57,252 nucleotides of DNA from DASWED01 sp036394995. Lineage in GTDB: Bacteria; Actinomycetota; UBA4738; JACQTL01. The position numbers were made by a program, and so were the translations under genes. Of this stretch, positions 17,256 to 25,957 are shown one piece after another (position 1 is the stretch's first letter; each line of letters opens with the position of its first letter). The notes under the pieces are model-generated. The model searched no databases. It had not been told where the DNA came from and was given only the letters and a program-made list of their open reading frames with translations. The stretch covers positions 1 to 57,252 of the forward strand of contig DASWED010000088.1 in the NCBI GenBank assembly GCA_036394995.1. Direction: 5' to 3'.

Positions 17256-18398
17256 CTACGGGGCCACGCCGACCTTCAGCCGGCGCATGTGGATGTTCAG
17301 GAGCAGCCCCACCGCCATGTAGTTGGCGATCAGCGACGATCCCCCGTACGACATGAACGGCAACGGGATCCCGGTGATCGGCATGATCCCGAGCGTCATC
17401 CCCACGTTCACGAACATCTGGATCGCGAACATCGACGCGATGCCTGCGGCTAAGTACGTGCCGAACTTGTCCTTCGACATCATCGCGATGCGGATGGCCC
17501 GCCACAGCAGCAGAGCGAACAGCAACAGCACGGTGGTGGCGCCGACGAAGCCGAACTCCTCCCCCACCACGGTGTAGATGAAGTCCGTGTGCTGCTCCGG
17601 CACGAAGTTGAGGTTCGTCTGGGTCCCGTTCAGGAACCCCTGCCCGGTGATGCCGCCGTGGCCGATCGCGATCTGGGACTGGTCCCGGTTCCAGGTTGTG
17701 GCGGACCCCGGATCGCCCCCGACGTAGCCCTTCAGCCGGTCGAGCTGGTACTGCTTGACCAGCCCCAGCTGGAAGGCCAGCGCCAGCAGCACGACCGCGG
17801 CGACCGCCAGGACCCCCAGCTGGCGAGGCCGGGCGCCCGCGACGATCAGGGCCCCCACCAGCACCGCCGCGAGCACGATGGTGGTCCCGATGTCCGGCTG
17901 GACGAACACCAGGAACATCGGGATCAGGGCGAGGGTGGTGGCCCGGATGACGTCGCGGAGCGACAGGTCGGACGACCTGAGCTCGGACAGGAACGACGCG
18001 AGCATCACGGCCAGCGCCACCTTGGTCCACTCCGACGGCGTGAACTGGAACCCCGCCACGTAGAACCCCCGTTGGGCCCCCTTCGCCGCCGTCCCGAGCG
18101 GGGAACGCACCAACAGCAGCAGGAACAGGCACCCCACGTAGAACAGCGGCGCGTAGACCTTGGCCAGGCGGTAGTCGAACGACGCGATCGCCGCGAGCAG
18201 GATCGCCCCGACCACCACCGAGAGGATCTGCTTGCGGACCAGCGACCACGGGTCCCCCTGGTGCGTCGCGCTGTACATCATGAGCAGCCCGATCACGGTG
18301 AGGAACGAGGTCGCGGCGAGCAGCACGGGGTCGAGGTGCCGGATGGGGGCCCGGTCGCTCCACACCCGTCCCTGCGACCTGCCGAGGGGGAAGTCCAT
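17256..18398 (-). CDS. rodA: Rod-shape peptidoglycan glycosyltransferase RodA
   Basis: A 380-residue SEDS-family membrane enzyme that polymerises lipid II glycan strands for lateral wall growth, working with PBP2. About ten hydrophobic helices are visible. Family marks include FVQPDIGTTIV, the large outer loop NRDQSQIAIGHGGITGQGF with the family's conserved Gly-rich segment, HTDFIYTVVGEEFGF, and TGIPLPFMSYGGSSL near the end. The ATG overlaps the mrdA stop (ATGA), so it is translationally coupled to mrdA. It is the last gene of the mreBCD-mrdA-rodA operon. Confidence 0.96.
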   Translation of the reverse strand: MDFPLGRSQGRVWSDRAPIRHLDPVLLAATSFLTVIGLLMMYSATHQGDPWSLVRKQILSVVVGAILLAAIASFDYRLAKVYAPLFYVGCLFLLLLVRSPLGTAAKGAQRGFYVAGFQFTPSEWTKVALAVMLASFLSELRSSDLSLRDVIRATTLALIPMFLVFVQPDIGTTIVLAAVLVGALIVAGARPRQLGVLAVAAVVLLALAFQLGLVKQYQLDRLKGYVGGDPGSATTWNRDQSQIAIGHGGITGQGFLNGTQTNLNFVPEQHTDFIYTVVGEEFGFVGATTVLLLFALLLWRAIRIAMMSKDKFGTYLAAGIASMFAIQMFVNVGMTLGIMPITGIPLPFMSYGGSSLIANYMAVGLLLNIHMRRLKVGVAP

Positions 18399-20344
18399 CA
18401 GTCCACCGACCTCGATCCGGTGGTCGGCTCGGTCAGGGGGAGATCGAACAGCCCGTCGAGGATGCGCCGGACGATCGGCGCGGCGGACTGCGACCCGTGG
18501 CCACCCTGCTCCACGATGGCCACCACGACGTACTGCGGGGCGTTCGCCGGCGCCATCGCCGCGAACCACGAGTACGGCTCGAACGGATTCACCTCGGCCG
18601 TGCCGGTCTTGGCCGCGATCGGGATGCGGTCCTTCGGGAACGTGGCGAACGCGCTGCTGGCCGTCCCCTCGGGCCCGACGACACCGGTGAGGGCGTTCCT
18701 CACGTAGTCCAGCTGCTTCTGGGTGAACGGCAGGTGCCCGTTCGCCACCGGCTTGTTGTCGACCACCGTCTCGCCGTTGGCCGAGGTGACCTTCTCGACC
18801 AGGTGCGGCCGGTACACGGTCCCCCCGTTGGCCAGCGCGCTGTACGCGGTGGCCAGCTGCATGGGGGTCACCGCCACGTCGCCCTGCCCGATCGACATGT
18901 TGATGAAGTCGCCGGGCTGCCAGTTCTTCGCGTACTTGTCGGGGGAATCGGCGTAGTGCTCGGCCTTGAATGCCGCGTCCGGGATGACCCCGCTCTTCTC
19001 CCCGGGGACGTCGAGCCCGGTGGGGCGCCCGAAGCCGAGCGTCCGCAAGTCGTTCTGAAGCTTGTCGACGACCGGGTGGTTGTCGTCGCTCTCGTAGTTG
19101 TACCAATCCGTCCAGTTCCGCCATCCCAGCTGGTAGAACACGGTGTCACACGAGATCACCAGGGCATGGGCCAGCGAGATGTATCCGTGGTCGACGGGCT
19201 CCCAGTTCTCCTTCGGAGGCTCTTCGCCTTCGGTGCCGGGTACCTGGTAGGCGGCGGGGCAGTTGATCGCGCTGTGCGGGCCCTTCATCTTCGCGTACCC
19301 CCGGCGGAGCGCCGACAGTGCCACGAACGGCTTGAAGGTCGATCCCGGCGGATACGTGGCCTGGGTGGCCCGGTCGAAGATGGGGCACCCGTTCGGGCAC
19401 GGGTTCTTCGAGCTCGCGTCCTTCGGAAACAGCTTGTTGATCTCGCGGCTGTTGCCCGTGGCGAACACGCTGGGGTTGAACGTGGGCCAGGAGGCCAGGG
19501 CGGGCATCGCGCCGCTGTTCGGGTCCATGACGATGACGGCGCCCGCCGTGGCCTTCAGACCGAACGTGCGGGCCGCCTTGATCCCCTTCCCCAGGCTGAC
19601 CTCGGCGAGGTGCTGAACCTTCTGGTCGATCGTGAGGAACACGTCGTCGCCGGCGACGGCCGGTGTGTGCCCGACGGGGCCGAGGTTCCGCCCGGACGAA
19701 TCCACCTGGTACATGATCGAGCCCTTCGTCCCGCGCAGGTACTGCTCGTAGGCGACCTCCACGCCGGACTTGCCGACGATGTCGTCGGGGGCGTCGTCGT
19801 GATACCGCGGGTCGTTGAGCTGTTCCTGCGAGACCGGACCGACGTACCCGATCAGGTGGGCGGCGAGCTCGCCGTGCAGGTAGTCGCGCACGGTCTGCTC
19901 CTGGACGTTCACGCCCTGGAACTCCGACCGGTGCTCCCCCAGGTAGAAGTACGTGGTCTTCGGGACGTCGAACGCCACGGGGACCGGAGTGAACGAGTAG
20001 TACCGGTCCGTGTTGATGAGCTCGGTGAGGTGTTTCACCGAGAACCCCAGCACGTCGGCCAGCCGCGCGATCTCCCCGGTGGCGTCGGGGGGCAGCTGCT
20101 CCCGGTTCACCGTCACCACCAGGCTGGCCCGGCTCCTGGCCAGCACCGCGCCGTTCCGGTCGAGGATCCGCCCCCGCGGGGCGGGGATGGCTTGTGTCCG
20201 GGTGGAGTTGAGCCTGGCGCTGTGCTCGGCCTGCTCCTGGGCCAGCACCTGCACGAACCACAGCCGCGTCCCGAGTGCCGCGAACATGAACGCGCACAGC
20301 ACCGCGAGCACCTTCAGCCTCGCTCCGGTCTTCCCGTCCGTCAT
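18398..20344 (-). CDS. mrdA: Penicillin-binding protein 2 (class B transpeptidase)
   Basis: A 648-residue peptidoglycan transpeptidase for cell elongation. It is anchored by one N-terminal helix (about 10-30) with the rest outside the membrane. The dimerisation domain begins with PAPRGRILDRNGAVLA. The catalytic Ser335 is in STFK (335-338), the second motif is in VISCDTVFY, and KTGTAE is the third. A Cys-containing insert, NPCPNGCPIF, sits about 15 residues before the active Ser. Length is normal. It lies 13 bases after mreD. Confidence 0.96.
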   Translation of the reverse strand: MTDGKTGARLKVLAVLCAFMFAALGTRLWFVQVLAQEQAEHSARLNSTRTQAIPAPRGRILDRNGAVLARSRASLVVTVNREQLPPDATGEIARLADVLGFSVKHLTELINTDRYYSFTPVPVAFDVPKTTYFYLGEHRSEFQGVNVQEQTVRDYLHGELAAHLIGYVGPVSQEQLNDPRYHDDAPDDIVGKSGVEVAYEQYLRGTKGSIMYQVDSSGRNLGPVGHTPAVAGDDVFLTIDQKVQHLAEVSLGKGIKAARTFGLKATAGAVIVMDPNSGAMPALASWPTFNPSVFATGNSREINKLFPKDASSKNPCPNGCPIFDRATQATYPPGSTFKPFVALSALRRGYAKMKGPHSAINCPAAYQVPGTEGEEPPKENWEPVDHGYISLAHALVISCDTVFYQLGWRNWTDWYNYESDDNHPVVDKLQNDLRTLGFGRPTGLDVPGEKSGVIPDAAFKAEHYADSPDKYAKNWQPGDFINMSIGQGDVAVTPMQLATAYSALANGGTVYRPHLVEKVTSANGETVVDNKPVANGHLPFTQKQLDYVRNALTGVVGPEGTASSAFATFPKDRIPIAAKTGTAEVNPFEPYSWFAAMAPANAPQYVVVAIVEQGGHGSQSAAPIVRRILDGLFDLPLTEPTTGSRSVD

Positions 20345-20357
20345 CTCATCGCTCCGC

Positions 20358-20864
20358 TCACCACCGGAAGACCCGCTTGGCTCGAGACGACTCCGCCACG
20401 CGGCGCACGACGGGGAAGACGAACGGGGTGAGGACCGCGTTGTAGGCGGCGGCCAGGACCGCGATCCGGAGCTGGAACCACCACCCCGTGGCCAGCTGTC
20501 CCAGGAGGAACTTCACCAGCCCGTTGAACATGAGCCCGACCGCCGTCCCACCGGCCACCATGGCCACCGGGACCAGGGCCGACGGCGTCACGATGTACTG
20601 GCGGACCGTCCCCATGGAGTAACCCAGCAGCGTGAGGGTGAGCGCGGTGATGCCCTTGGGCGCGTTCAGCAGGAAGTCCTGGGCCATTCCGCTGCCGAAC
20701 CCCACCACGCTCCCCGACGCCGGCCCCTCCAGCAGGGCGCTCAGCACGGTGAGGAGGTACATGAGCTCCGGCCGGGCGCCCAGCAGGCTGATCTGGGCGA
20801 AGACCGTCGACTGGAGCAGGAGCGCGGTCACCACGATGGCCGTCCACAGCAGTCCCCTCCGCAC
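20358..20864 (-). CDS. mreD: Rod shape-determining protein MreD
   Basis: A 168-residue integral membrane protein with about five hydrophobic segments (for example LLWTAIVVTALLLQSTVF and YLLTVLSALLEG). It links the MreB filament to RodA/PBP2. The pattern GPASGSVVGFGSGMAQDFLL is typical of MreD. It begins with a GTG at 20864, 9 bases after mreC, and lies between mreC and mrdA as in most rod-shaped bacteria. Sequence conservation in this family is low, so position in the operon carries much of the assignment. Confidence 0.9.
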   Translation of the reverse strand: MRRGLLWTAIVVTALLLQSTVFAQISLLGARPELMYLLTVLSALLEGPASGSVVGFGSGMAQDFLLNAPKGITALTLTLLGYSMGTVRQYIVTPSALVPVAMVAGGTAVGLMFNGLVKFLLGQLATGWWFQLRIAVLAAAYNAVLTPFVFPVVRRVAESSRAKRVFRW

Positions 20865-20873
20865 GGTCCGTCG

Positions 20874-21707
20874 TCAGCTCCCGCCGAACGACGTGACGAC
20901 CGCGACCACGTCGAGCTTCGAGAAGTCGACCAGCGGCGCGACCTCGATGTCCTTCTCTCCGGTGGCCGGATCGACCGTGACGCTGGAGACCGTCCCGATC
21001 GGGATCCCCGCCGGGAACAGCCCGCCGTTGTACGAGGACGAATCCACCGGCTGTCCCACGGTGACCTCGATCCCCTGGTCGACCGAACTCATCCGGAGGT
21101 CCCCCCGGCCCTGGCCGTTGACGAGGCCCGTGTCCTGGGACTCGAGCAGTCTCGCCGCGACCGAGGAGTTCGGATCCAGGATCAGCAGGACCGTCGACCC
21201 GAACCGCGTGACGTTCAGGACGCGCCCCACCAGGCCCTGCGACGAGATCACCGGCATGCCCTTCCCGATGCCGGCGTTCGAGCCCTTGTCGATCGTCACC
21301 GACCACTCGGAGTTCGACACGCCATTCGCGACGACGCTCGCCTCCGTACTGTCGAAGTCGAAGCTGTTCCTCACCTGGTCCAGCTTCGTGAGCGCGTCGT
21401 ACTGGTGCTTGAGGGACTCGTAGCGGATCTGATCCTGCTTGGTCTGCTCCAGCTGATGCTCCAGCGAGCTGATCCTGTTCGCGTTCTGCGTCAGGTGGAC
21501 CAGTGCGGAGAAGAACGCGCCGACGGGATGGAACACCTTCGAGATGCCCACCTGCATCGGGATGATGATCGTCTGCACCCCGTCGGAGAGCCTGGCCATG
21601 GGACCGTTCGAGCCCTGGCGGTAGTCGATCGTGATCGTGACCAGCGAGACGGTCACCAGGAGGATCACCAGTCCGCGCGTGCTGCGAGTCCGGCGGACGA
21701 TCGCCAC
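20874..21707 (-). CDS. mreC: Rod shape-determining protein MreC
   Basis: A 277-residue bitopic protein. It has a short Arg-rich cytoplasmic start (MAIVRRTRSTRG), one membrane helix at about 13-26, a coiled coil around 70-100 (LEHQLEQTKQDQIRYESL), then the beta-barrel domain with VDKGSNAGIGKGMPVISSQGLVGRV. It organises the elongation complex outside the membrane and binds PBP2. The GTG start lies about 9 bases after mreB, and the length matches actinobacterial MreC. Confidence 0.95.
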   Translation of the reverse strand: MAIVRRTRSTRGLVILLVTVSLVTITIDYRQGSNGPMARLSDGVQTIIIPMQVGISKVFHPVGAFFSALVHLTQNANRISSLEHQLEQTKQDQIRYESLKHQYDALTKLDQVRNSFDFDSTEASVVANGVSNSEWSVTIDKGSNAGIGKGMPVISSQGLVGRVLNVTRFGSTVLLILDPNSSVAARLLESQDTGLVNGQGRGDLRMSSVDQGIEVTVGQPVDSSSYNGGLFPAGIPIGTVSSVTVDPATGEKDIEVAPLVDFSKLDVVAVVTSFGGS

Positions 21708-21716
21708 CCGCGGCCC

Positions 21717-22826
21717 CTACCGCCGCGACGGGCTGACCAGCACCCTCTGAAGGACCTCGAACTCCTCCAGGCACTTGCCTGACCCGATCGCCACCGAGGA
21801 CAACGGATTGTCCGCGATGTGCACGGGCATGCCCGTCTCGTGCTTCAGGCGCTCGTCGATGCCGCGGAGCAGCGCCCCGCCACCGGTGAGCACGATGCCC
21901 TTGTCCATGATGTCCGCGGCCAGCTCCGGCGGCGTGCGGTCCAGCGTGTTCTTGATGGCGTCGATGACCGAGGACACCGGCTCCTCGATGGCCTTGCGGA
22001 CCTCCTCGGCCGTGACGTGGATGGTCTTCGGCAGGCCGGAGACGAGGTCCCGGCCCTTGATCTCCGCGATGAGCTCGTCGGGCATCGGGAACACGGACCC
22101 CACGGCGACCTTGATGGCCTCCGCGGTCCGCTCCCCGAGCAGCAGCGAGTACTCCTTCTTCACGAACTGGATGATCGACTCGTCCAGCTCGTCGCCCCCC
22201 ACCCGGAGGCTGGTGCTGGTGACGATGCCCCCCAGCGAGATCACCGCGACCTCGGTGGTGCCACCACCGATGTCCACGATCATGTTCCCGGTGGGCTCGT
22301 GGATGGGGAGGCCGGCCCCGATGGCCGCGGCCATGGGCTCCTCGATGATGAAGGCCCGCCGGGCGCCGGCCGACATCGTGGCCTCCTCCACCGCGCGCTG
22401 CTCCACGCCCGTGATCCCGCTGGGGACGCACACGACCACGCGAGGCTTGGCCAGCATCCGCCGGCGGTGCACCTTCTGGATGAAGTACCGGAGCATCTTC
22501 TCGGTGACGTCGAAGTCGGCGATCACGCCGTCCTTCAGGGGCCGGACCGCGCGGATGTGGCTGGGGGTGCGCCCGATCATGCGCTTGGCCTCGGAGCCGA
22601 CGGCCAGGATCGCCCCGTTGAGCTGGTTGATCGCCACCACCGATGGCTCGTTGAGGACGATGCCCCGTCCGCGAACGTAGACGAGCGTGTTCGCAGTCCC
22701 AAGATCGACCGCCATGTCGCGGCCCAGGAACCCGGTCAATCCCTCATTGCTCGCGCTACGGTGCGACGCGAGTCCTCGTCGTGTGCTCTCGGCCATGGGA
22801 GCGGCACCCGTTGTACTCGATCCCAC
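21717..22826 (-). CDS. mreB: Rod shape-determining protein MreB
   Basis: A 369-residue actin-like ATPase that forms membrane-bound filaments guiding lateral wall synthesis. It has phosphate-1 GRDMAVDLGTANTLVYVRG, phosphate-2 NMIVDIGGGTTEVAVISLGG, the EEPMAAAIGAGLPI region and adenosine motif VLTGGGALLRGIDERL. The start is unsure: a GTG at 22826 with AGGG upstream, or an ATG at 22796 with a poor ribosome binding site. Either adds about 25-35 residues before the conserved core, more than in the E. coli protein. First gene of the shape operon. Confidence 0.96.
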   Translation of the reverse strand: MGSSTTGAAPMAESTRRGLASHRSASNEGLTGFLGRDMAVDLGTANTLVYVRGRGIVLNEPSVVAINQLNGAILAVGSEAKRMIGRTPSHIRAVRPLKDGVIADFDVTEKMLRYFIQKVHRRRMLAKPRVVVCVPSGITGVEQRAVEEATMSAGARRAFIIEEPMAAAIGAGLPIHEPTGNMIVDIGGGTTEVAVISLGGIVTSTSLRVGGDELDESIIQFVKKEYSLLLGERTAEAIKVAVGSVFPMPDELIAEIKGRDLVSGLPKTIHVTAEEVRKAIEEPVSSVIDAIKNTLDRTPPELAADIMDKGIVLTGGGALLRGIDERLKHETGMPVHIADNPLSSVAIGSGKCLEEFEVLQRVLVSPSRR

Positions 22827-22905
22827 AGGGCCCTGGCAACCCGATCACCCGGCGTTCGCGGACATTTCAGGCCTCTTGACCTGTGTTTTTTCCTGACGTC
22901 CAGTT

Positions 22906-22974
22906 GAGGTCGAGGGTCACCCCGAGGTCGACCCCAGGATGATGCCCCCAAATGGCCCCTCAGACCGAGGTCGA
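22906..22974. repeat. Three direct GAGGTCGA repeats upstream of mreB
   Basis: GAGGTCGA occurs at 22906-22913, 22924-22931 and 22967-22974, the last two within an 11-base repeat CCGAGGTCGAC. They lie in the 198-base gap between the kinase stop and the mreB start. They could be regulator sites or part of the kinase terminator. This is seen in sequence only; no regulator is assigned. Confidence 0.4.
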
Positions 22975-23024
22975 CGGCGAAGTCCGGCCGTCTCGGGCGC
23001 CCCCGGATGACCCTCGACGGCCGG

Positions 23025-24470
23025 TCAGGCCGGCCCTCGCCGGCGACTCGTCCCCACCAGGGCCATCACCGCCGCGACGGCCGCTGCCACGCCCGAGAGC
23101 AACAGGAGGACACCAGCCGTGGCCTCTGTGCCAAGCGAGAGGACGCCGGCGATGAACAGCCAGATGGCATCGAGGAGCGCCCCGACGGCCCAGGCGCGGA
23201 CCGGGCCCGGCCGGCGGGCCGCGGCCATGGCTGCGGCCAGCCCCGCCGGTGGCGCCGCGAGGATCAGGACGCCCGCCAGGGCGTCCGACCCGCTCCCGGA
23301 CGATCCGTTGATTCCCAGGACCACCCCGACCAGCGCCAGCGCCGCGGACAGCACGAGCGCGACCACTGCGGAGCGGCGGCGTCCGGCGACCCGTTCCCGA
23401 GCGCCGGCCTCCGGTGGGCCTCCTCCCGGCACGACACCCGGTGGCGCCCACCCCCCGCCCGGCTGCCCCGTCCCCGCCGCTCCCGGCGGAGCGGGGAGGT
23501 CCGGCCGCATCGCTGGCCGGGGCCCCGGCATCGGTGCGGCCCGAGGGAACGGCGGAGCCACCGGTGCCGGAGGCGGCGCCACCACGGTCCCGGTGCTCCC
23601 TGGGCGGGGGGCACCGGCCGCTGCGCGCAGCGCCCCCACGAACTCTGCGCACGTGTCGAAGCGCCCCTCCTTCTCCTTGGCCAGGGCCCGCTGGAACACC
23701 GCGTCCACCCCCAGAGGCAGATCCGGGCGGAGCGCCGTGATCGGCGGGGGCGGGGCCGCCAGATGCCCGAACATGACCTCGGGGTCCGTGTCGCCGGCGA
23801 ACGGCGGCGACCCGGTGAGGCACTGCTGGGCCACGCATGCCAGCGCGTACTGGTCGGTCCGGCCGTCGAGCGACTGGCCCTGGAACTGCTCGGGCGCCGC
23901 GTACCGGAACGTCCCCACGAACACCCCCGTGCGGGTGAGGCCCCCGGAGTCGTCGGTCCGCTTGGTCAGGCCGAAGTCCGTGAGGAACACCCGCTCGACC
24001 GCGTCCTCGGAGGCCGAGTCCTCGGAAGCCGGTTCGATGAGGATGTTCTGCGGTTTCACGTCCCGGTGGACCAGCCGGCGCCGGTGGGCCGCGTCGAGCG
24101 CGCTGGCGACCGGGGCCAGCACCTCGACGGCTCGGGCCACGCCCATCGACTCGCCGCCCCGCAGCAGCTCGGCCAGGTCCGCGCCGTGGACCCGGCGCAT
24201 GGCGATGTAGACCACGCCGTCGGCCTCGCCCGCGTCGTAGATCGGGATGATCGCGGGGTGCTCCATGGCCGCGGCCATGCGAGCCTCCCGCAGGAACCGT
24301 TCTCGGAACGTCAGATCCGACGCCAGCTCGGGGGCGACGATCTTGAGCGCCACCGTCCGGCCGAGGGCGAGGTGCTCGGCCTCGTACACGATCCCCATCC
24401 CACCCCGCCCGATGACCGGCCCGATGCGATAGCCGGCCAGCCGGCTCCCCTCGCCCGGCGCCCAGTTCAT
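23025..24470 (-). CDS. Membrane-anchored Ser/Thr protein kinase, PknB-type kinase domain
   Basis: About 481 residues. The kinase domain spans about 10-270: Gly-loop GRGGMG (21-26), Lys43, catalytic HRD (135-137, Asp137) in LVHRDVKPQN, DFG (165-167) and APEQF. A Pro/Gly-rich linker (about 290-370) follows, then about four hydrophobic helices at the C-terminus. There is no PASTA or other outer sensor domain, so unlike PknB it ends in the membrane. The ATG at 24470 is the last start before the conserved core; one at 24497 is equally possible. It is divergent from an exported beta-propeller-like gene and precedes the mre operon on the same strand. Confidence 0.9.
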   Translation of the reverse strand: MNWAPGEGSRLAGYRIGPVIGRGGMGIVYEAEHLALGRTVALKIVAPELASDLTFRERFLREARMAAAMEHPAIIPIYDAGEADGVVYIAMRRVHGADLAELLRGGESMGVARAVEVLAPVASALDAAHRRRLVHRDVKPQNILIEPASEDSASEDAVERVFLTDFGLTKRTDDSGGLTRTGVFVGTFRYAAPEQFQGQSLDGRTDQYALACVAQQCLTGSPPFAGDTDPEVMFGHLAAPPPPITALRPDLPLGVDAVFQRALAKEKEGRFDTCAEFVGALRAAAGAPRPGSTGTVVAPPPAPVAPPFPRAAPMPGPRPAMRPDLPAPPGAAGTGQPGGGWAPPGVVPGGGPPEAGARERVAGRRRSAVVALVLSAALALVGVVLGINGSSGSGSDALAGVLILAAPPAGLAAAMAAARRPGPVRAWAVGALLDAIWLFIAGVLSLGTEATAGVLLLLSGVAAAVAAVMALVGTSRRRGPA

Positions 24471-24609
24471 GGCGCCGGTTCTATCACTCGATCCCATCGA
24501 GGTACAGGAGGGCCCGGGTGTTGCCGGACCGTTACCGGGCGGAGAGCACCACGTTGCCCTTGACCGCGAGGATGAGTGGTGGATGATCCGAGCGAGAAGG
24601 GAGAGTGCG

Positions 24610-25875
24610 ATGGGCGGAGTGAGGAAGCGGATGGCTCGATGGTCCGGCATCCTGGTCGCCACGGTGGCGACCGGGATGCTGGTCTCGTGGGTGGGTCCGG
24701 CGATGGCGTCCGGCGATGTCTCGAACGGTCAGGCCCCATCGACCACGTGGACCCGGATGATCGGGGGGAACCTGAACGATGTTGCAGCGACCCCCGGAGG
24801 CCGGGTGTACGTCGTCGGCAGCACCGGCTTCACCGGAGATCACCCGAACGCCGCGCTGGTCCGCCGGTACGCGCCCGACGGGACCCGCGTGTGGGCGCGG
24901 GCGTGGCACATCGACAAGGGCTACGCGTTCGCCAACGACGTCACGGTCGGCCCCGACGAGTTCGTGTACGTCGCCGGCACGGTGGCCTCCACGCGGAGCG
25001 AGGGCGGAGGGTTCCTGCTGCTGAAGTACTCGCCCGGCGGGAAGCTGCTGTGGCAGCGGCTGACCGCGGGATGGCTCCACAGCAAATCCGAGGGCGGCTC
25101 GGGCGTGGCGGTGATCGGCGACGCCGTCGTGATCTCGGGGAACAGCTCCGGGTGCTGCGGGGATCCGTACAGCGACGGCTGGCTCCGCGCATACGACACC
25201 GGTGACGGGCACTGGCTGTGGACGACGCAGTTCGAGGTGCCCGGGATCGCCGGAACGAACGACGCGGCGAACGCCGTGGCAGCCGGCCCCGGCGGGTTCT
25301 ACGCAGCGGGATGGGTGGCCCGGGCCGAGGAGCGCAGCGACCAGTCCTTCGTCAACCACGACGCGGTCGTCGAGAAGGTCACCGCATCCGGCGTCGTCGA
25401 CTGGACCACGGTCGTGGCGGACGGCGTGCGCGACCACGACGCGGCCGTCGACGTGGTGGGTGCCGCCGACGGGATCCGGGTGCTCGCGTACGTGAACGAA
25501 CGCCTGACGACCGACGCCTTCCACCGGGGCCACGGATGGCTCCGTTCGTACGGGGCGGACGGCGACGTGATGTGGACCCGGTCCTGGGGCTTCACGCCCG
25601 CCGAGGAACCGGGCGGGATGGGGCTCGCCACGGACGGCTCGGTGGTGATCGCGAGCGAGCAGCGCGATCCCGACGACCACCTCACGAACCTCGCGGTTCG
25701 CTCGTACGACGACGAGGGGACGCTGCTGTGGAGCAAGTCCCTCGACCCGGAGAAGTGGTCGGCCACGGGCACCGGCGCCGCAGTCGTGGGCCGGGCCGCG
25801 TTCGTCACGGCCTCCCTGTCGAACAGGGACTTCACGAAGGCCTCCGGCTGGCTGGTGAAGCTCGGCGAGGTCTGA
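24610..25875 (+). CDS. Exported beta-propeller-like repeat protein
   Basis: A 421-residue protein with a Sec signal peptide (KR, hydrophobic core LVATVATGMLVSW, cleavage after AMA near residue 34). The mature part is built of repeated blade-like units: YVVGSTGFTG, YVAGTVAST, VISGNSSGCC, YAAGWVAR, then repeated WTR/W..S phrases such as LLWQRL, WLWTTQF and VMWTRSWGF. These match the beta-propeller repeats (SBBP/PQQ-like) found in many secreted bacterial proteins. GGGAG precedes the ATG at 24610. No catalytic motif is seen; a binding or surface role is possible. A pair of hairpins ends the gene. Confidence 0.7.
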   Translation: MGGVRKRMARWSGILVATVATGMLVSWVGPAMASGDVSNGQAPSTTWTRMIGGNLNDVAATPGGRVYVVGSTGFTGDHPNAALVRRYAPDGTRVWARAWHIDKGYAFANDVTVGPDEFVYVAGTVASTRSEGGGFLLLKYSPGGKLLWQRLTAGWLHSKSEGGSGVAVIGDAVVISGNSSGCCGDPYSDGWLRAYDTGDGHWLWTTQFEVPGIAGTNDAANAVAAGPGGFYAAGWVARAEERSDQSFVNHDAVVEKVTASGVVDWTTVVADGVRDHDAAVDVVGAADGIRVLAYVNERLTTDAFHRGHGWLRSYGADGDVMWTRSWGFTPAEEPGGMGLATDGSVVIASEQRDPDDHLTNLAVRSYDDEGTLLWSKSLDPEKWSATGTGAAVVGRAAFVTASLSNRDFTKASGWLVKLGEV

Positions 25876-25876
25876 G

Positions 25877-25899
25877 CGCCCGGCGCTCAGCGCTGGGCG
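25877..25899 (+). terminator. Hairpin just after the propeller gene stop
   Basis: CGCCCGGCGC and GCGCTGGGCG form a 10-bp stem (one G-T pair) with a 3-base loop, starting 2 bases after the stop codon. There is no T-run, as is common in actinobacteria. Confidence 0.55.
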
Positions 25900-25903
25900 G
25901 GAA

Positions 25904-25945
25904 CGAACAAGGGCGGGCTCCTCGCGGGGGCCCGCCCTTCGTTCG
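25904..25945. terminator. Strong bidirectional hairpin between convergent genes
   Basis: Arms with cores AAGGGCGGGC (25909-25918) and GCCCGCCCTT (25930-25939) pair perfectly. After one bulged base a further five pairs (CGAAC/GTTCG) extend the stem. It sits between the two convergent stop codons and can serve both directions. Confidence 0.75.
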
Positions 25946-25957
25946 AGGTGAGGTGGC

